Positions 54,052 to 62,602 of a DNA stretch of 64,000 nucleotides are shown one piece after another. A model generated the notes under the pieces. It ran no database searches, was not told the origin of the DNA, and saw only the letters and a program-made list of their open reading frames with translations. Each line of letters begins with the position of its first letter. The stretch's first letter is position 1. The DNA comes from Agrobacterium tumefaciens (GTDB taxonomy: Bacteria > Pseudomonadota > Alphaproteobacteria > Rhizobiales > Rhizobiaceae), in contig NZ_WJOK01000004.1 in the NCBI RefSeq assembly GCF_009649785.1, forward strand, positions 186,001 through 250,000, given 5' to 3'. The translations under genes and the position numbers were made by a program.

Positions 54052-54267
54052 ATGACCGCGACTAAAGAGGCTGTTTTCAAACCCGGAAAGCTGTCCTCGC
54101 AGGACAAGGCATCCATAACGGACAAGGCGGCGAAACAGATCATAACCGCCGAATCCGACCAGCGCGCCAAGAAGACGGAACGGCTTCGCCAACTTCGCGA
54201 AGCTCAGGAGGCGGCAATCGCCGCCCCTCCACCCACCCGCACCAAAAAGTCATCCGGCAAGAAATAA
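54052..54267 (+). CDS. Small basic helical protein, unknown
   Basis: 71 residues, strongly charged with a long helical middle (KASITDKAAKQIITAESDQRAKKTERLRQLREAQEAA) and a lysine-rich tail (TRTKKSSGKK). CAAAGGAGAATGCC precedes the ATG. It lies 30 bases after rpsU. No family is recognised; composition suggests RNA or ribosome association. Confidence 0.7.
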   Translation: MTATKEAVFKPGKLSSQDKASITDKAAKQIITAESDQRAKKTERLRQLREAQEAAIAAPPPTRTKKSSGKK

Positions 54268-54414
54268 CCCGGTTGCACTTTTTGACGTCGCCTTTCCGAA
54301 AAACTTCTTGAACCTGACACGCAACAGGCGCACGCTTCGCCTGTCAGCAATCCGCTGAAGAGTGCTGGTGTTTGAGGGCAGAGTGTCCTCGCCCCCAAAC
54401 GAAAGGAGGACGAG

Positions 54415-54699
54415 ATGTCTTCCGAGTTTTATTCATCAAGCCTTTCACGGAACCTCGTCCGCACCGGCGGTTTGGGTTACCGGGAAAACGCATCGCTTCG
54501 CCTGCTTCTCAGTGCCGCCGAAGAAACAGCCATGCGCCTAGATCAGGATCGCGGCGCATCCTCCGGCTTTGCGGCGTTTCCTGATTTTGGCCTCCAGCCC
54601 GACATGGTGCGGAGAACCTTCTACGCAGGGCGTATCCGCCTCTCCAAACCGACCCTTCCCTTCGGGAAACTTCCGCTTAACGGACTGCCTTTCCCCTGA
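54415..54699 (+). CDS. Small hypothetical protein, unknown
   Basis: 94 residues, no signal peptide or membrane span, with a slightly helical middle (NASLRLLLSAAEETAMRLDQD) and a proline-rich end. GAAAGGAGGACGAG precedes the ATG. The 147-base gap before it contains a 7-bp hairpin (ACAGGCG with CGCCTGT, 54324-54344), a possible end of the upstream transcript. The short length and uneven composition leave the coding assignment moderately uncertain. Confidence 0.55.
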   Translation: MSSEFYSSSLSRNLVRTGGLGYRENASLRLLLSAAEETAMRLDQDRGASSGFAAFPDFGLQPDMVRRTFYAGRIRLSKPTLPFGKLPLNGLPFP

Positions 54700-54789
54700 C
54701 GATGAAACCGCCCCGCAGCCTGCCTGCGGCGCGCGATCATGCCCCGGACCACACAATATCCAATATCAGTTCAATACCAGGAGGACACC

Positions 54790-54930
54790 ATGGCCAAGGG
54801 TCAAGTACGCAGCAACAAAGAAGTCCGCAAACCGAAGAAGGACAAGACGAAGGCTCCGGCTGCGGCACCAGCTGCCGGCACGCAGGTCAAGTTCGCAAAC
54901 TCCACAACTGCGGATGGCAAGAAGAAGTAG
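54790..54930 (+). CDS. Tiny lysine/alanine-rich protein (46 aa)
   Basis: 46 residues, almost wholly charged or small: MAKGQVRSNKEVRKPKKDKT, then an alanine-proline stretch and a lysine-rich end. CAGGAGGACACC precedes the ATG. It looks intrinsically disordered and basic. I have no family name for it. It is one of the run of small genes near cspA/rpsU. Confidence 0.65.
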   Translation: MAKGQVRSNKEVRKPKKDKTKAPAAAPAAGTQVKFANSTTADGKKK

Positions 54931-55059
54931 GATTGTTCCGGACATCCCGCTCATAACAGCGCGACGTCCCGGCACGAATTGCCAAACCGCGACCCGATAC
55001 GCAAAGGGTCGCGACAAATAAAACATGTAATGGAAATGCGGACTTGTTTTGGCCACATT

Positions 55060-55217
55060 GCTCTTCTATAAGGTTCATACAGCAACTGCTGGTGAGCGCA
55101 AGATATGTCGTTCGCAGTTGTTTCCGTCGCTTTAGACTTTTGACCACGGATGTACTGGCACTGGTGTTAATGGCGATATGAGGAAGGTCGGTGCAATATT
55201 GCCCCGGCCTTTTTTGT
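55060..55217 (+). ncRNA. Candidate small RNA ending at a terminator
   Basis: The interval ends in a hairpin (AAGGTCGG with CCGGCC, then TTTTTTG, 55183-55217) but contains no gene. It includes CAGCAACTGCTG and GTCGCTTTAGACTTT, which resembles GTCGCTCCTGGGACTC in the cspA leader (53041-53055). It could be a small RNA or a fossil cold-shock leader. Weak evidence only. Confidence 0.25.
55183..55217 (+). terminator. Terminator-like hairpin with T-run
   Basis: GGTCGG...CCGGCC with a long loop (GTGCAATATTGCC; inner GCAATATTGC palindrome), followed by TTTTTTG. No gene lies immediately upstream, hence the small-RNA suggestion. Confidence 0.55.
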
Positions 55218-55569
55218 TGTCTGCCCTGGTGAGATAAAGAATGTCGCCGCACCGGTCACATACTCGTCAAGGGCTGTGGAATTAACTTGCCTATTGCGCG
55301 CAAAGAGCGCACCCTTCCCCATCGGTACTTAAAGGGCGTTACCGCCGTCAGGCATCCTTGCCGTCTCAAGCCCCATTTGCACATGCCTCCCTTCTACAGC
55401 GCCCCGTGCGGAATTTCCCAGGGCGCGTTGAGGCACATGCCCCCCGAAAACCGGCAACGGTCATCGACCGCACCGGCGTATCGTTTCAAAGCGTTGGAGC
55501 GTCCCGTGCAGCCTTTTAAGGGCGCGCGCGAGGCTTCGGCTTTCTGAACCAGTAAGAAAAGAGGCCATC

Positions 55570-55863
55570 ATGTCTTCTGCGCCCCGTAACTGCCTGATCT
55601 CCTCTCAAGATCTCGAAATGCTCCAATTGGTCCTCGAGAGCATCGGTTTTAATCACCTCTCCGACGATGATGACAAAAAGCTCCATAACAGAGCCGCCCG
55701 CAAGGTCATTGAATTATATCAGGATGGTTTGACCGATCCGGCAGACCTCACCGACGAAATGCGCTTCCTGTTCGGCGTGCAGAAACACGACCGCATCAAG
55801 CCGTGGAAGCCGCTCCCCCGATATGCAATCCAGGGCCTGCCACTGCTTTACCACCGCCATTGA
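55570..55863 (+). CDS. Small hypothetical protein, unknown
   Basis: 97 residues, helical, acidic in the first half (LEMLQLVLESIGFNHLSDDDDKKLHNRAARKVIELYQDG) and ending PLPRYAIQGLPLLYHRH. AAAAGAGGCCATC precedes the ATG. It precedes the next small gene by 13 bases and probably forms an operon with it. No family is recognised. Confidence 0.65.
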   Translation: MSSAPRNCLISSQDLEMLQLVLESIGFNHLSDDDDKKLHNRAARKVIELYQDGLTDPADLTDEMRFLFGVQKHDRIKPWKPLPRYAIQGLPLLYHRH

Positions 55864-55876
55864 GGGGAGAGAGCAG

Positions 55877-56188
55877 ATGCGCGAATATATCATGGTCAGC
55901 ACCGGCCTGTGGCTGGGGCTATTTCTGACCTGGTACCTCGTCACCATGTACGATACGGCAGATAGCGTCTTTACGGCGAACACCGTTCCGTCACTACCGC
56001 TGCTGCTGACATCGGCCGAATGCGAGACCCAGTTCGGCATTCTTTTTTCGATGACCGAAAAGCTTTTGAAGGCAGGCGGGCCGATAGTTCCCGACGACTT
56101 GCGAAAGAACATAGAGCATTGCATTTCTTCCGATGAGGCAAGCCGCCTGAAACTCAAAGACAATCAACTTATCCGGCTTTTCCCCTGA
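55877..56188 (+). CDS. Small membrane-anchored protein, unknown
   Basis: 103 residues, with an N-terminal membrane span at about 7-24 (STGLWLGLFLTWYLVTMY) and a ~75-residue soluble part containing two cysteines (near 52 and 84), which would be periplasmic or disulphide-linked if exported. GAGGGGAGAGAGCAG precedes the ATG. It follows the previous small gene by 13 bases. Confidence 0.68.
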   Translation: MREYIMVSTGLWLGLFLTWYLVTMYDTADSVFTANTVPSLPLLLTSAECETQFGILFSMTEKLLKAGGPIVPDDLRKNIEHCISSDEASRLKLKDNQLIRLFP

Positions 56189-56320
56189 AGCGCCTCCCGA
56201 AGCGGACGGTGTTCGCCAAAATCACTGGTAACAATAATGACTTGGCAAATGAGATATATCAGGAGAAACTGACTTAGTCGGACATCAGTCCGAGAGTTTG
56301 CGTCTGCGTGGAGGGTGAGT

Positions 56321-56434
56321 ATGACGTATGACTGGAGCGGCCGCAGAATGCGCCGCATGCGTGCCGCGAAACTGACGATCATCAGTCTCGTCGCGGCCTT
56401 TGTTATCACGGCTCCAATCTTCGCGCATTACTGA
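56321..56434 (+). CDS. Membrane microprotein (37 aa)
   Basis: A short gene: an arginine-rich start (DWSGRRMRRMRAAK) then a hydrophobic helix (LTIISLVAAFVITAPIFA). GGAGGGTGAGT precedes the ATG. A 6-bp dyad (TCGGAC-ATCA-GTCCGA, 56278-56293) lies just upstream. The basic-then-hydrophobic pattern suggests an inner-membrane microprotein or a signal-anchor-like peptide. Confidence 0.5.
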   Translation: MTYDWSGRRMRRMRAAKLTIISLVAAFVITAPIFAHY

Positions 56435-56456
56435 AGCCTGCAGCGACAAGACGCGA

Positions 56457-57554
56457 TCACACCGGTTGCCCCACCCCTGCCCGCTTTCTCAGGCGACCTT
56501 TGAGCCATGTCTGCACTGGCTGATCAAAATGGACCGTCAGGTACCATGACAGACACGTCGTCCCTATCAGGAAAGCGACACCGACCGGCAAAGCGATGTT
56601 TTCCCTATCAACGGCAGGCATCAGAAAATCCGTCCAGGCCAGCAGCGGAATATGCAGCACATAGACGGCGTAGGAAGCTGTGCCGAGAAACGTCGACAAG
56701 ATTCCCACCCTGCGACCCGGCACTATCCTGCTGGCTACGAACAATACCGTCGGCCAGACGAGCAGAACCACCGCGAGATCAAAGAAGGGCCGAAGCTCAC
56801 GCGAAATTGGCACGGCGAGGATGACGCAGACCAGCATAAGACAGAGGGCCGCCTGGATGGGCTTCAGCTCGGTTATGCGATTGCGGAAGCGGTAAACCAG
56901 CACGCCTGCGAAAAACGAGAAAAACACCCTTCCCATGCCGGCATACATTTCGTGCCATCGAAACCCCGCATGCAACTTCCCAAACTCAGCAGCCGCCACG
57001 ACAAGGACGCAGGCGCTGACAGCCAGCACCACGATTGTCTGTTTCGTAGTCGCCCGCACACCCCACCGGCCATAAACCGCATTCACCACCAGCTCGTTGA
57101 AAAGCGACCATGCCGGGCTCACCAGAAACAATGCGCCGTTCAATGTGAGCGTGAAGGGTGCCGGAACAAAAAGAAGCCCGGTCAACAACGCGATCGCGAG
57201 TTCGCCCGGATTGATGTGGCGATGAAGATCATCGATCGGCGTCGGCAGGCCCAACAGGTAGAGGCAGATGAAATAGGACGCCATCAACGCCAGCCCCAGC
57301 CCATACAGTGGATAAAGTCGCGCGAGGCGCGCCTTCATGAAGAAGCCTGGCGTAATCGCCCCTTCGCGCAGTTTCATGCTGTAGGCATGCGCCAGCACAA
57401 AACCGCTCAAGGCGAAGAACAAATCGACGGCGAGATAGCTCGAAGCGTCGTCTCTCCCGAAAAACTGTTCGGCATGGCGATGCACGATGAAGAGCGCAGC
57501 TACGCCCCTTATGCCATCGAGCAATATGAAGCGTTCCGGGGAAGACTGGACCAT
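56457..57554 (-). CDS. OafA/YrhL-type membrane acyltransferase
   Basis: A 365-residue multi-span acyltransferase-3 protein with about ten membrane helices. The conserved N-terminal segment LDGIRGVAALFIVHRHAEQFF (about 10-30) and FFALSGFVLAHAY (near 46) carry the family histidine and motifs. It would O-acetylate or otherwise acylate an exported polysaccharide or LPS sugar. The ATG at 57554 begins the family-typical N-terminus; the upstream open frame is unconserved. It is divergent from an acyl carrier protein gene. Confidence 0.88.
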   Translation of the reverse strand: MVQSSPERFILLDGIRGVAALFIVHRHAEQFFGRDDASSYLAVDLFFALSGFVLAHAYSMKLREGAITPGFFMKARLARLYPLYGLGLALMASYFICLYLLGLPTPIDDLHRHINPGELAIALLTGLLFVPAPFTLTLNGALFLVSPAWSLFNELVVNAVYGRWGVRATTKQTIVVLAVSACVLVVAAAEFGKLHAGFRWHEMYAGMGRVFFSFFAGVLVYRFRNRITELKPIQAALCLMLVCVILAVPISRELRPFFDLAVVLLVWPTVLFVASRIVPGRRVGILSTFLGTASYAVYVLHIPLLAWTDFLMPAVDRENIALPVGVAFLIGTTCLSWYLTVHFDQPVQTWLKGRLRKRAGVGQPV

Positions 57555-57863
57555 GGGCGTTGATGCTCGACAGGACTGGATTATAATTACTTCACGAAAA
57601 CGAGGTTTACAGCGCAGCGGTTCATCGCATCCAGTCAAAAACTGTTCAACGTCAAACATACCCCGAATTCTTATGGGCACTTCCCCATGAGCCACGCTCT
57701 TTCGCAGCCGTCAAAGGCATGCTACGTCCGAATGCCATCGATGCTTTGACCTTCTGACTCTGTGTACCACGCCTCGCAAAAACCGGTTTCGATTTTAGCA
57801 AGTGTCCTGGGCGCAAATTCAAACGGGTTGTTCGGCGGCAAACAACTTTCGCGGAGTCCCACC
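57555..57863. other. Divergent gap between acyltransferase and acyl-carrier-protein genes
   Basis: 309 bases between divergent genes. No strong palindrome or gene seen; AT-richer stretches near 57560-57600 and 57780-57800 are candidate promoters. Confidence 0.35.
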
Positions 57864-58100
57864 ATGTCCACCATCGCCGACCGTATTAAAAAAATCATCG
57901 TTGACCAGCTTGGCGCAGATCCCGGCACGGTTGTCGATGACGCCAATTTTGTCGACGATCTCGGTGCCGATTCCCTCGAAGTGGTTCAGGTTGTCATGGA
58001 AATCGAGGAAGAATTCGGAGTGGAAATCCCCGATTCGGCCGCAAGCACAATCCTGACCGTTGGCGACGCCATCCGCTTCATCGAAAAAAACAAGGCTTGA
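57864..58100 (+). CDS. Acyl carrier protein (additional copy)
   Basis: A 78-residue acyl carrier protein. The 4'-phosphopantetheine site is S37 in the DSL motif (GADSLEVV). It resembles AcpP over its whole length ([16 protein letters not shown]..., [20 protein letters not shown]). The housekeeping acpP normally sits in the fab cluster, which is absent here, so this is probably a second, specialised copy; the divergent acyltransferase suggests a lipid or polysaccharide modification role. GGAG precedes the ATG. Confidence 0.93.
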   Translation: MSTIADRIKKIIVDQLGADPGTVVDDANFVDDLGADSLEVVQVVMEIEEEFGVEIPDSAASTILTVGDAIRFIEKNKA

Positions 58101-58117
58101 CCGGCAGCGGCGGGATA

Positions 58118-60076
58118 TCAACCCGCCGACAGGGCCGCAACAGGATCGAGGTTCGATGCGTTGCGGGCCGGCAGATAGCCGAAAACGACGCCTATCAGTG
58201 TCGAGCAGACGAAGGCAGCAATGATCGACACCGTGGAATAGACCATGGCGAAATTGCTGCTGAAGGCGGAGAAAAGCGCCCCGAAGCCGAAGCTGCCCAA
58301 AATTCCCAGCGTTCCGCCGATGATGCAGACGAGCACTGCCTCGATCAGGAACTGGCGCAGTATGTCACTGCGCCGTGCGCCGACTGCCATGCGCACGCCG
58401 ATTTCCGATACACGTTCGGAAACGGAAACGAGCATGATGTTCATCACCCCGATGCCGCCGACCAGAAGCGAAATCACCGCGATCGCCGCAACCAGCAGCG
58501 TCATGGTCTGCGTTGTACTGGTGATGGTCTGGCGAATATCGTCAGTGTTGAGAATGTAGAAATCCCGCGTTCCATGCCGCTGGGTGAGAAGAACCGTCAC
58601 CGCCTGTTCGGCAATTGCGGCGTCAATATCGTCACTCACCTGCACCGTGATGCTGCGCAGCGACAGGCTGCCGAGAAAGCGTGACTGGACGGCAGTATAG
58701 GGCAGATAAAGTGAAAGGTTCTGGCTTGAACCGAAACCGCCCTGCTGCGCCTGCGTGATGCCGACGATGCGGGCCGGCACCTTGCCGATGAGGATGACCT
58801 GACCGATGGGGCTGCCGTCGAAATCCGCAAACAACGATTTGCGGGTGTTCTCATCAATCACCACCTCCTGGGCTTTCTGCGCGACGCTTGCGGCATCGAA
58901 AAAGCGCCCTTGTGACAGCTTCGTGCCCTTGGCGACGAAATACCGCTCGCTGACACCATTCACAAGCGCATTCGCCTCCTTCGCGCCAAAACGCACCGTA
59001 CTGGAGGTCGAGACCGTGGGCGTCACAGCCGCGACATAGGATTGTTTGGCAAGTGCCTCGGCGTCGGAGACGACCAGCGTGGTGATCTTGCCAGATCTTA
59101 TGTCGCCAAAATCCTTGCCCGCGAAGATTTCCAGCGTGTTGGTGCCGAGGCTTGAGATATTCTGCAGCACGCGCTGCTGTGACCCCTGCCCCAGCGCCAC
59201 GACGCTGATGACCGAGGCGATGCCGATGATGATACCGAGCATGGTGAGAAAGCTGCGCAGCTTGTGCGCCTGCATCGACAGGAGCGCCATGCGCAATGCC
59301 TCCCGCAGCGAGGATACGAGACCAGCGAGACTGGAGGCCCCGCCGGAAACCATAGAGGGTTTGGCGTCATCCTTCCGAACCGGCGCGGCATCCGCCCTGC
59401 GGTCGGAAATGATGGCGCCGTCGCTGATTTCGATGATCCGTTCGGCACGTCGTGCAATTGACATATCGTGCGTGACGATAACGACAGTGCGCCCTTCGGC
59501 ATGCAGCTCGTCGAGGATGCGCAACACCTCGTCGCCGCTCGCGCTGTCGAGCGCACCGGTCGGCTCGTCGGCAAGAATGATTTCGGCATCGTTCATAAGG
59601 GCGCGCGCGATGGAAACGCGTTGCTGCTGGCCGCCGGAAAGCTGGCCCGGACGATGATCGAGGCGGTCCGCCATGCCAAGGCGACCGAGCAACCTGGCGG
59701 CATCGCTCCTGCGATCGCTTTGTGACTTTCCGGCGTAGATCGCCGGAATTTCGACATTGCCGAGCGCTGTCAGTTCGACAAGCAGATGGTAACGCTGGAA
59801 AATAAAACCGAGGTTTTCTCGCCGCAATTCCGAAAGCTGGTCTGCATCGAGATTGCCCGTCTCCCGGCCCCTGATGCTGTAGCTCCCTGAGGTCGGCCGG
59901 TCGAGGCAACCGAGAATATTCATCAGCGTCGACTTGCCCGATCCGGAAGCGCCGACGATCGCCACCATCTCGCCGGCCTCGATGATGAGGTCGATATTCT
60001 TGAGTACGGTAATCGTACCTTCACCGGACGGATAATCCCGCCGCACGGATTTAAGGCAAATCAGAGGATCAGCCAT
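58118..60076 (-). CDS. macB: MacB-type ABC exporter (ATPase-permease fusion)
   Basis: A 652-residue protein. The N-terminal ATPase has Walker A GASGSGKS (42-49), LSGGQ (146-150) and Walker B IILADEP (166-172). It is fused to a permease with a first membrane helix near 265-290, a large periplasmic domain (about 300-520) and three further helices at the C-terminus with the MacB-type [26 protein letters not shown]. It exports macrolides, toxins or lipopeptide-like molecules through a MacA adaptor and an outer-membrane channel (not encoded here). It starts 3 bases after macA. Symbol by family. Confidence 0.93.
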   Translation of the reverse strand: MADPLICLKSVRRDYPSGEGTITVLKNIDLIIEAGEMVAIVGASGSGKSTLMNILGCLDRPTSGSYSIRGRETGNLDADQLSELRRENLGFIFQRYHLLVELTALGNVEIPAIYAGKSQSDRRSDAARLLGRLGMADRLDHRPGQLSGGQQQRVSIARALMNDAEIILADEPTGALDSASGDEVLRILDELHAEGRTVVIVTHDMSIARRAERIIEISDGAIISDRRADAAPVRKDDAKPSMVSGGASSLAGLVSSLREALRMALLSMQAHKLRSFLTMLGIIIGIASVISVVALGQGSQQRVLQNISSLGTNTLEIFAGKDFGDIRSGKITTLVVSDAEALAKQSYVAAVTPTVSTSSTVRFGAKEANALVNGVSERYFVAKGTKLSQGRFFDAASVAQKAQEVVIDENTRKSLFADFDGSPIGQVILIGKVPARIVGITQAQQGGFGSSQNLSLYLPYTAVQSRFLGSLSLRSITVQVSDDIDAAIAEQAVTVLLTQRHGTRDFYILNTDDIRQTITSTTQTMTLLVAAIAVISLLVGGIGVMNIMLVSVSERVSEIGVRMAVGARRSDILRQFLIEAVLVCIIGGTLGILGSFGFGALFSAFSSNFAMVYSTVSIIAAFVCSTLIGVVFGYLPARNASNLDPVAALSAG

Positions 60077-60079
60077 TGT

Positions 60080-61303
60080 TCAAAAACCCATCGGCGGGCC
60101 ACCAGGCCCCGGCACGGCGTTTTTGGTGGTGTCGATGGAAAGTTCGCCGGTCACCACGCGCTCGTTCTCGGCAAGGCCGGACCGCACTTCCGCCGTTACC
60201 TTGTCGTTCAGACCGATCTGGACCCTGCGTTCGGAAATTCTGCCATCGGTGTCTACCACACGCACGGCATAGTCATCGTTGGCGCCTTTGCTACCAAGGG
60301 CCGCCGCCGGAACGGTTAGCACGTCCTTGGCTTCACCAAGGACGATATGGACCTCCGCCGTCATATAGGTGCGCAACTTGCCGTCCGGGTTCGGCACTTC
60401 GAACACGCCATTATAATAGATCGCCTCCGACGACGAGGTGCTGGAAGAGGACGATGTGGTCGAGGAAGACGTCGAGGAGCTGAAGCTGGAGTCGCTGCGC
60501 ACTGATTCAGGCGCCGGTTCAATGGACGTAAGCGTCGCGTCGTAACGCTGTTGCGGCTCACCCAGCACCGTGAAGTAAACTGGCAAACTGGCTTTTACGC
60601 GCGTCACATCTGCTTCGGAGATTTCCGTGCGCACCGTCATCCGGTCGAGCTGGCCTAGGATCACGATAGTCGGCGCGGACTGCGTGGCGTTGACGGTCTG
60701 CCCTTCCTGACTGACGATAGACAGAACAGTGCCTTCGATGGGCGCGGTGATCCTCGTATAGCCGAGATTGGCCTTTGCCGTTTCGACAGCGACCTGTGCC
60801 TCCTCGATCTGGGCGTCGATCGCTTCGATCTGCGCCTGGGTGACTGCGAGCGCTGCAGTGGCGCTTTCGAAATCCGCACGGGAGGCGACATTTTTCGACA
60901 CCATTTCCTGTTGGCGGACAAGGCTCTGGCGGTTGAGAACAAGTGTCGCCTGCTTTTCCACCCGCTGCGCCTTCACGTTGGCAAGCGCTGCCAGCGCCGT
61001 GCGCAGGCTGTTATTCTGGGTAACGGAATCGATCTCGGCAATGAGATCGCCCGCCTTGACCGTATCTCCAAGTGCGACCTTGACGGCGGTGATGCGACCG
61101 GAGGCCTGCGCGCCGACGGCCACCAGACGAACGGGTTTGAGCGTTCCAGTCGCCAGAACAGTCTGCTCGATATCACCGCGCTTCACAGACGAGGTGATAT
61201 AACCGGGCGTTGCGGCCCGCGTATATTGTGACGAAAACCAGTAGCCACCCAGGGCGAGCGCGACAACCGTCAGCGCCACACCTGCTTTGCAAACCATTTT
61301 CAT
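60080..61303 (-). CDS. macA: MacA-type membrane fusion protein with serine-rich insert
   Basis: A 407-residue RND/ABC-type adaptor with an N-terminal anchor (about 8-25), a coiled-coil hairpin (about 95-185), lipoyl-like halves (GAQASGRITAVKVALGDTVKAGD; TAPIEGTVLS) and a beta-barrel. Residues 270-292 form an almost pure serine/threonine stretch between the beta-barrel and the later strands, which I would not expect in MacA. The ATG at 61303 (MKMVCKAG) is placed by the AGGACAGGACG site; the frame extends upstream. It transfers substrates from MacB to the outer-membrane channel. Confidence 0.9.
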   Translation of the reverse strand: MKMVCKAGVALTVVALALGGYWFSSQYTRAATPGYITSSVKRGDIEQTVLATGTLKPVRLVAVGAQASGRITAVKVALGDTVKAGDLIAEIDSVTQNNSLRTALAALANVKAQRVEKQATLVLNRQSLVRQQEMVSKNVASRADFESATAALAVTQAQIEAIDAQIEEAQVAVETAKANLGYTRITAPIEGTVLSIVSQEGQTVNATQSAPTIVILGQLDRMTVRTEISEADVTRVKASLPVYFTVLGEPQQRYDATLTSIEPAPESVRSDSSFSSSTSSSTTSSSSSTSSSEAIYYNGVFEVPNPDGKLRTYMTAEVHIVLGEAKDVLTVPAAALGSKGANDDYAVRVVDTDGRISERRVQIGLNDKVTAEVRSGLAENERVVTGELSIDTTKNAVPGPGGPPMGF

Positions 61304-61325
61304 CGTCCTGTCCTGTCCGGCCGGT

Positions 61326-61628
61326 CTACTCAAAAGAAGAAACCGACCTCATGTCGTGTTTCACAAGGATGAAGCCGTTGTCTGCTTCGATCCATTCATA
61401 GGCGGCAACAGACTTTCTGGCGGATGCCTTGCGGCAGGTGTCGTGACGACGTTTGCCGTGTGCATTTTCGCGCCGTTCCTTGGCACAGACGGGTTGGCGC
61501 CACTGTTCTTCCTGCCGGGATTTCGCCGCTGGATCTCGCACCGGCCTGTCACCGGCCGCAGCGACCGACCAGACGAAGCTCAAACCAAAAACCGTCGCCA
61601 GCATCAGGTAGAAATATCTCATCATCAT
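61326..61628 (-). CDS. Small secreted protein upstream of macA, unknown
   Basis: 100 residues starting at a triple ATG (MMMRYFYLM). A signal peptide is clear (about 1-25, cut near VAAA). The mature part is basic with two cysteines and ends VAAYEWIEADNGFILVKHD. AGAAG lies upstream. It precedes macA by 22 bases and is probably co-transcribed. A secreted partner of MacAB or of the Spy-like protein is conceivable; no family is recognised. Confidence 0.65.
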   Translation of the reverse strand: MMMRYFYLMLATVFGLSFVWSVAAAGDRPVRDPAAKSRQEEQWRQPVCAKERRENAHGKRRHDTCRKASARKSVAAYEWIEADNGFILVKHDMRSVSSFE

Positions 61629-61649
61629 CTTCTCGCTTGAAAATCACGC

Positions 61650-61733
61650 GGGGGATCGCAGGCGAGCGATCCCCCGGCTTCAGCCGTTTCCGGCTGATTT
61701 CCTCCTTTGCTGGGGGGCTATTAAAGGAGGAAA
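61650..61733 (-). promoter_or_regulatory. Three consecutive hairpins between Spy-like gene and secreted-protein gene
   Basis: Hairpin A: TTTCCTCCTTT (61698-61708) with AAAGGAGGAAA (61723-61733), 11 bp. Hairpin B: CAGCCG (61681-61686) with CGGCTG (61691-61696). Hairpin C: GGGGGATCGC (61650-61659) with GCGATCCCCC (61666-61675), 10 bp. Hairpin A pairs a CCTCC element with an internal GGAGG. They may terminate or attenuate the upstream gene's transcript before macAB. Confidence 0.55.
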
Positions 61734-61748
61734 CTTTGAAGAGTGGCG

Positions 61749-62399
61749 TCAGCCCCGCTCTGCCTGAGGCAGCGGCGGCATCATGTCGCCATGCGGAGGC
61801 TCGATACGACCGTCTCGTCCACGGCCATAATGCGGGACGGGAGGCGGAGGCGGCATCAATGCGCGTTCGAGTTGAGCAAGCTTCTGCACCTGCTGCGGCG
61901 AAAGTTTCGGTTTCAGCGTAGCCGCTGCGTCCTGAAGTGCTTTAGCCTGTTCTGCCTTTTTCATTGTGATGCCGGCCAGTTCCTCACCGGCAAGACGCGG
62001 CTCTAGCCCCGTCGCACCCGGTCCCTTCGGCGGCAATGGCTTGAGTTCCGAAGTGGGCAAAACAAGATCGATCAGCGCAGTGGCATAGGCGCGCCACGGA
62101 CCAAGCTGTTCAGGTGTGACGCCGAGATAGATTTCCGCTGCCGAAAGTTTCGTCGCCAACCCCAATATATCCGGCCCCATCATATCCGGGCGTAGCATCT
62201 CAGGCCCGGCCATCTTGCGGCCATGCGGCAGCCTTTGCTCCGGACCACTATTCGAACCGAAGTCAGGACTGGCCAGCGGCGGCACGGCCTGTTCCGATGC
62301 CTGCGGCACTGGTTCACCCTGCTCCGCAGCCCGGGAGGTGGCCGAAGCGCCAAGAGCAGTTGTCACGACGACGGCGGTGGCGATTAGAGCGTTTCTCAT
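61749..62399 (-). CDS. Periplasmic Spy/CpxP-like protein
   Basis: 216 residues with a signal peptide (about 1-25, cut near RAA). The mature protein is methionine- and proline-rich, with a helical core (ATKLSAAEIYLGVTPEQLGPWRAYATALIDL; KPKLSPQQVQKLAQLERAL) reminiscent of LTxxQ-motif Spy/CpxP chaperones and ending in a proline/histidine-rich tail. It probably protects periplasmic proteins or senses envelope stress. The ATG follows GGAAGGTAAG. It is divergent from an OmpR-type regulator, which may control it. Confidence 0.8.
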   Translation of the reverse strand: MRNALIATAVVVTTALGASATSRAAEQGEPVPQASEQAVPPLASPDFGSNSGPEQRLPHGRKMAGPEMLRPDMMGPDILGLATKLSAAEIYLGVTPEQLGPWRAYATALIDLVLPTSELKPLPPKGPGATGLEPRLAGEELAGITMKKAEQAKALQDAAATLKPKLSPQQVQKLAQLERALMPPPPPVPHYGRGRDGRIEPPHGDMMPPLPQAERG

Positions 62400-62463
62400 C
62401 TTACCTTCCTTTTCGTTTTCCAACCTGAGAAGACGATAGGAGCTAAGCGTTTCCGGCTTTGGT

Positions 62464-62516
62464 CCGAATGTTGCGGGTCTTGTTCCACGCGCGGCCTATT
62501 TGTAACCGAATGTTGC
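62464..62516 (+). promoter_or_regulatory. Direct repeats in the divergent promoter of the two-component genes
   Basis: CCGAATGTTGC occurs exactly at 62464-62474 and 62506-62516, 42 bases (four helical turns) apart, between the Spy-like gene and the response regulator. Tandem repeats in phase are the usual recognition form for OmpR-family proteins, although the spacing is longer than the typical 10-11 bases. Confidence 0.45.
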
Positions 62517-62602
62517 CAGAGCGGCCGCAGCAAGCTTTCGTTGCAAAAATCCGCCGTTTCTTTGCGCCGCTTATGTATAGTGGCATCAAAAGGTTGGACG
62601 AT

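Larger units (their letters stand above)
54931..55569. other. 639-base gap with a possible small RNA and a terminator
   Basis: Between two small genes. A terminator-like hairpin is at 55180-55217 and the 120 bases before it form local stems (CAGCAACTGCTG near 55080). No protein gene with a ribosome-binding site is evident; the open frame at 55287-55547 has atypical, proline/cysteine-rich composition and no site. The sequence 55220-55560 contains nothing I can name. Confidence 0.4.

Noticed and set aside
55287-55547. An 86-codon frame in the gene-free stretch
   Set aside because: Proline/cysteine-rich low-quality composition and no ribosome-binding site.
56652-57563. Long rightward frame opposite the acyltransferase gene
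   Set aside because: Antisense of a multi-span membrane protein; no domain and no ribosome-binding site.
58108-58128. CGGCGGG/CCCGCCG dyad at the acyl-carrier-protein/MacB junction as a bidirectional terminator
   Set aside because: It overlaps the macB stop and has no T-run on either side, so it is not supported as a terminator.
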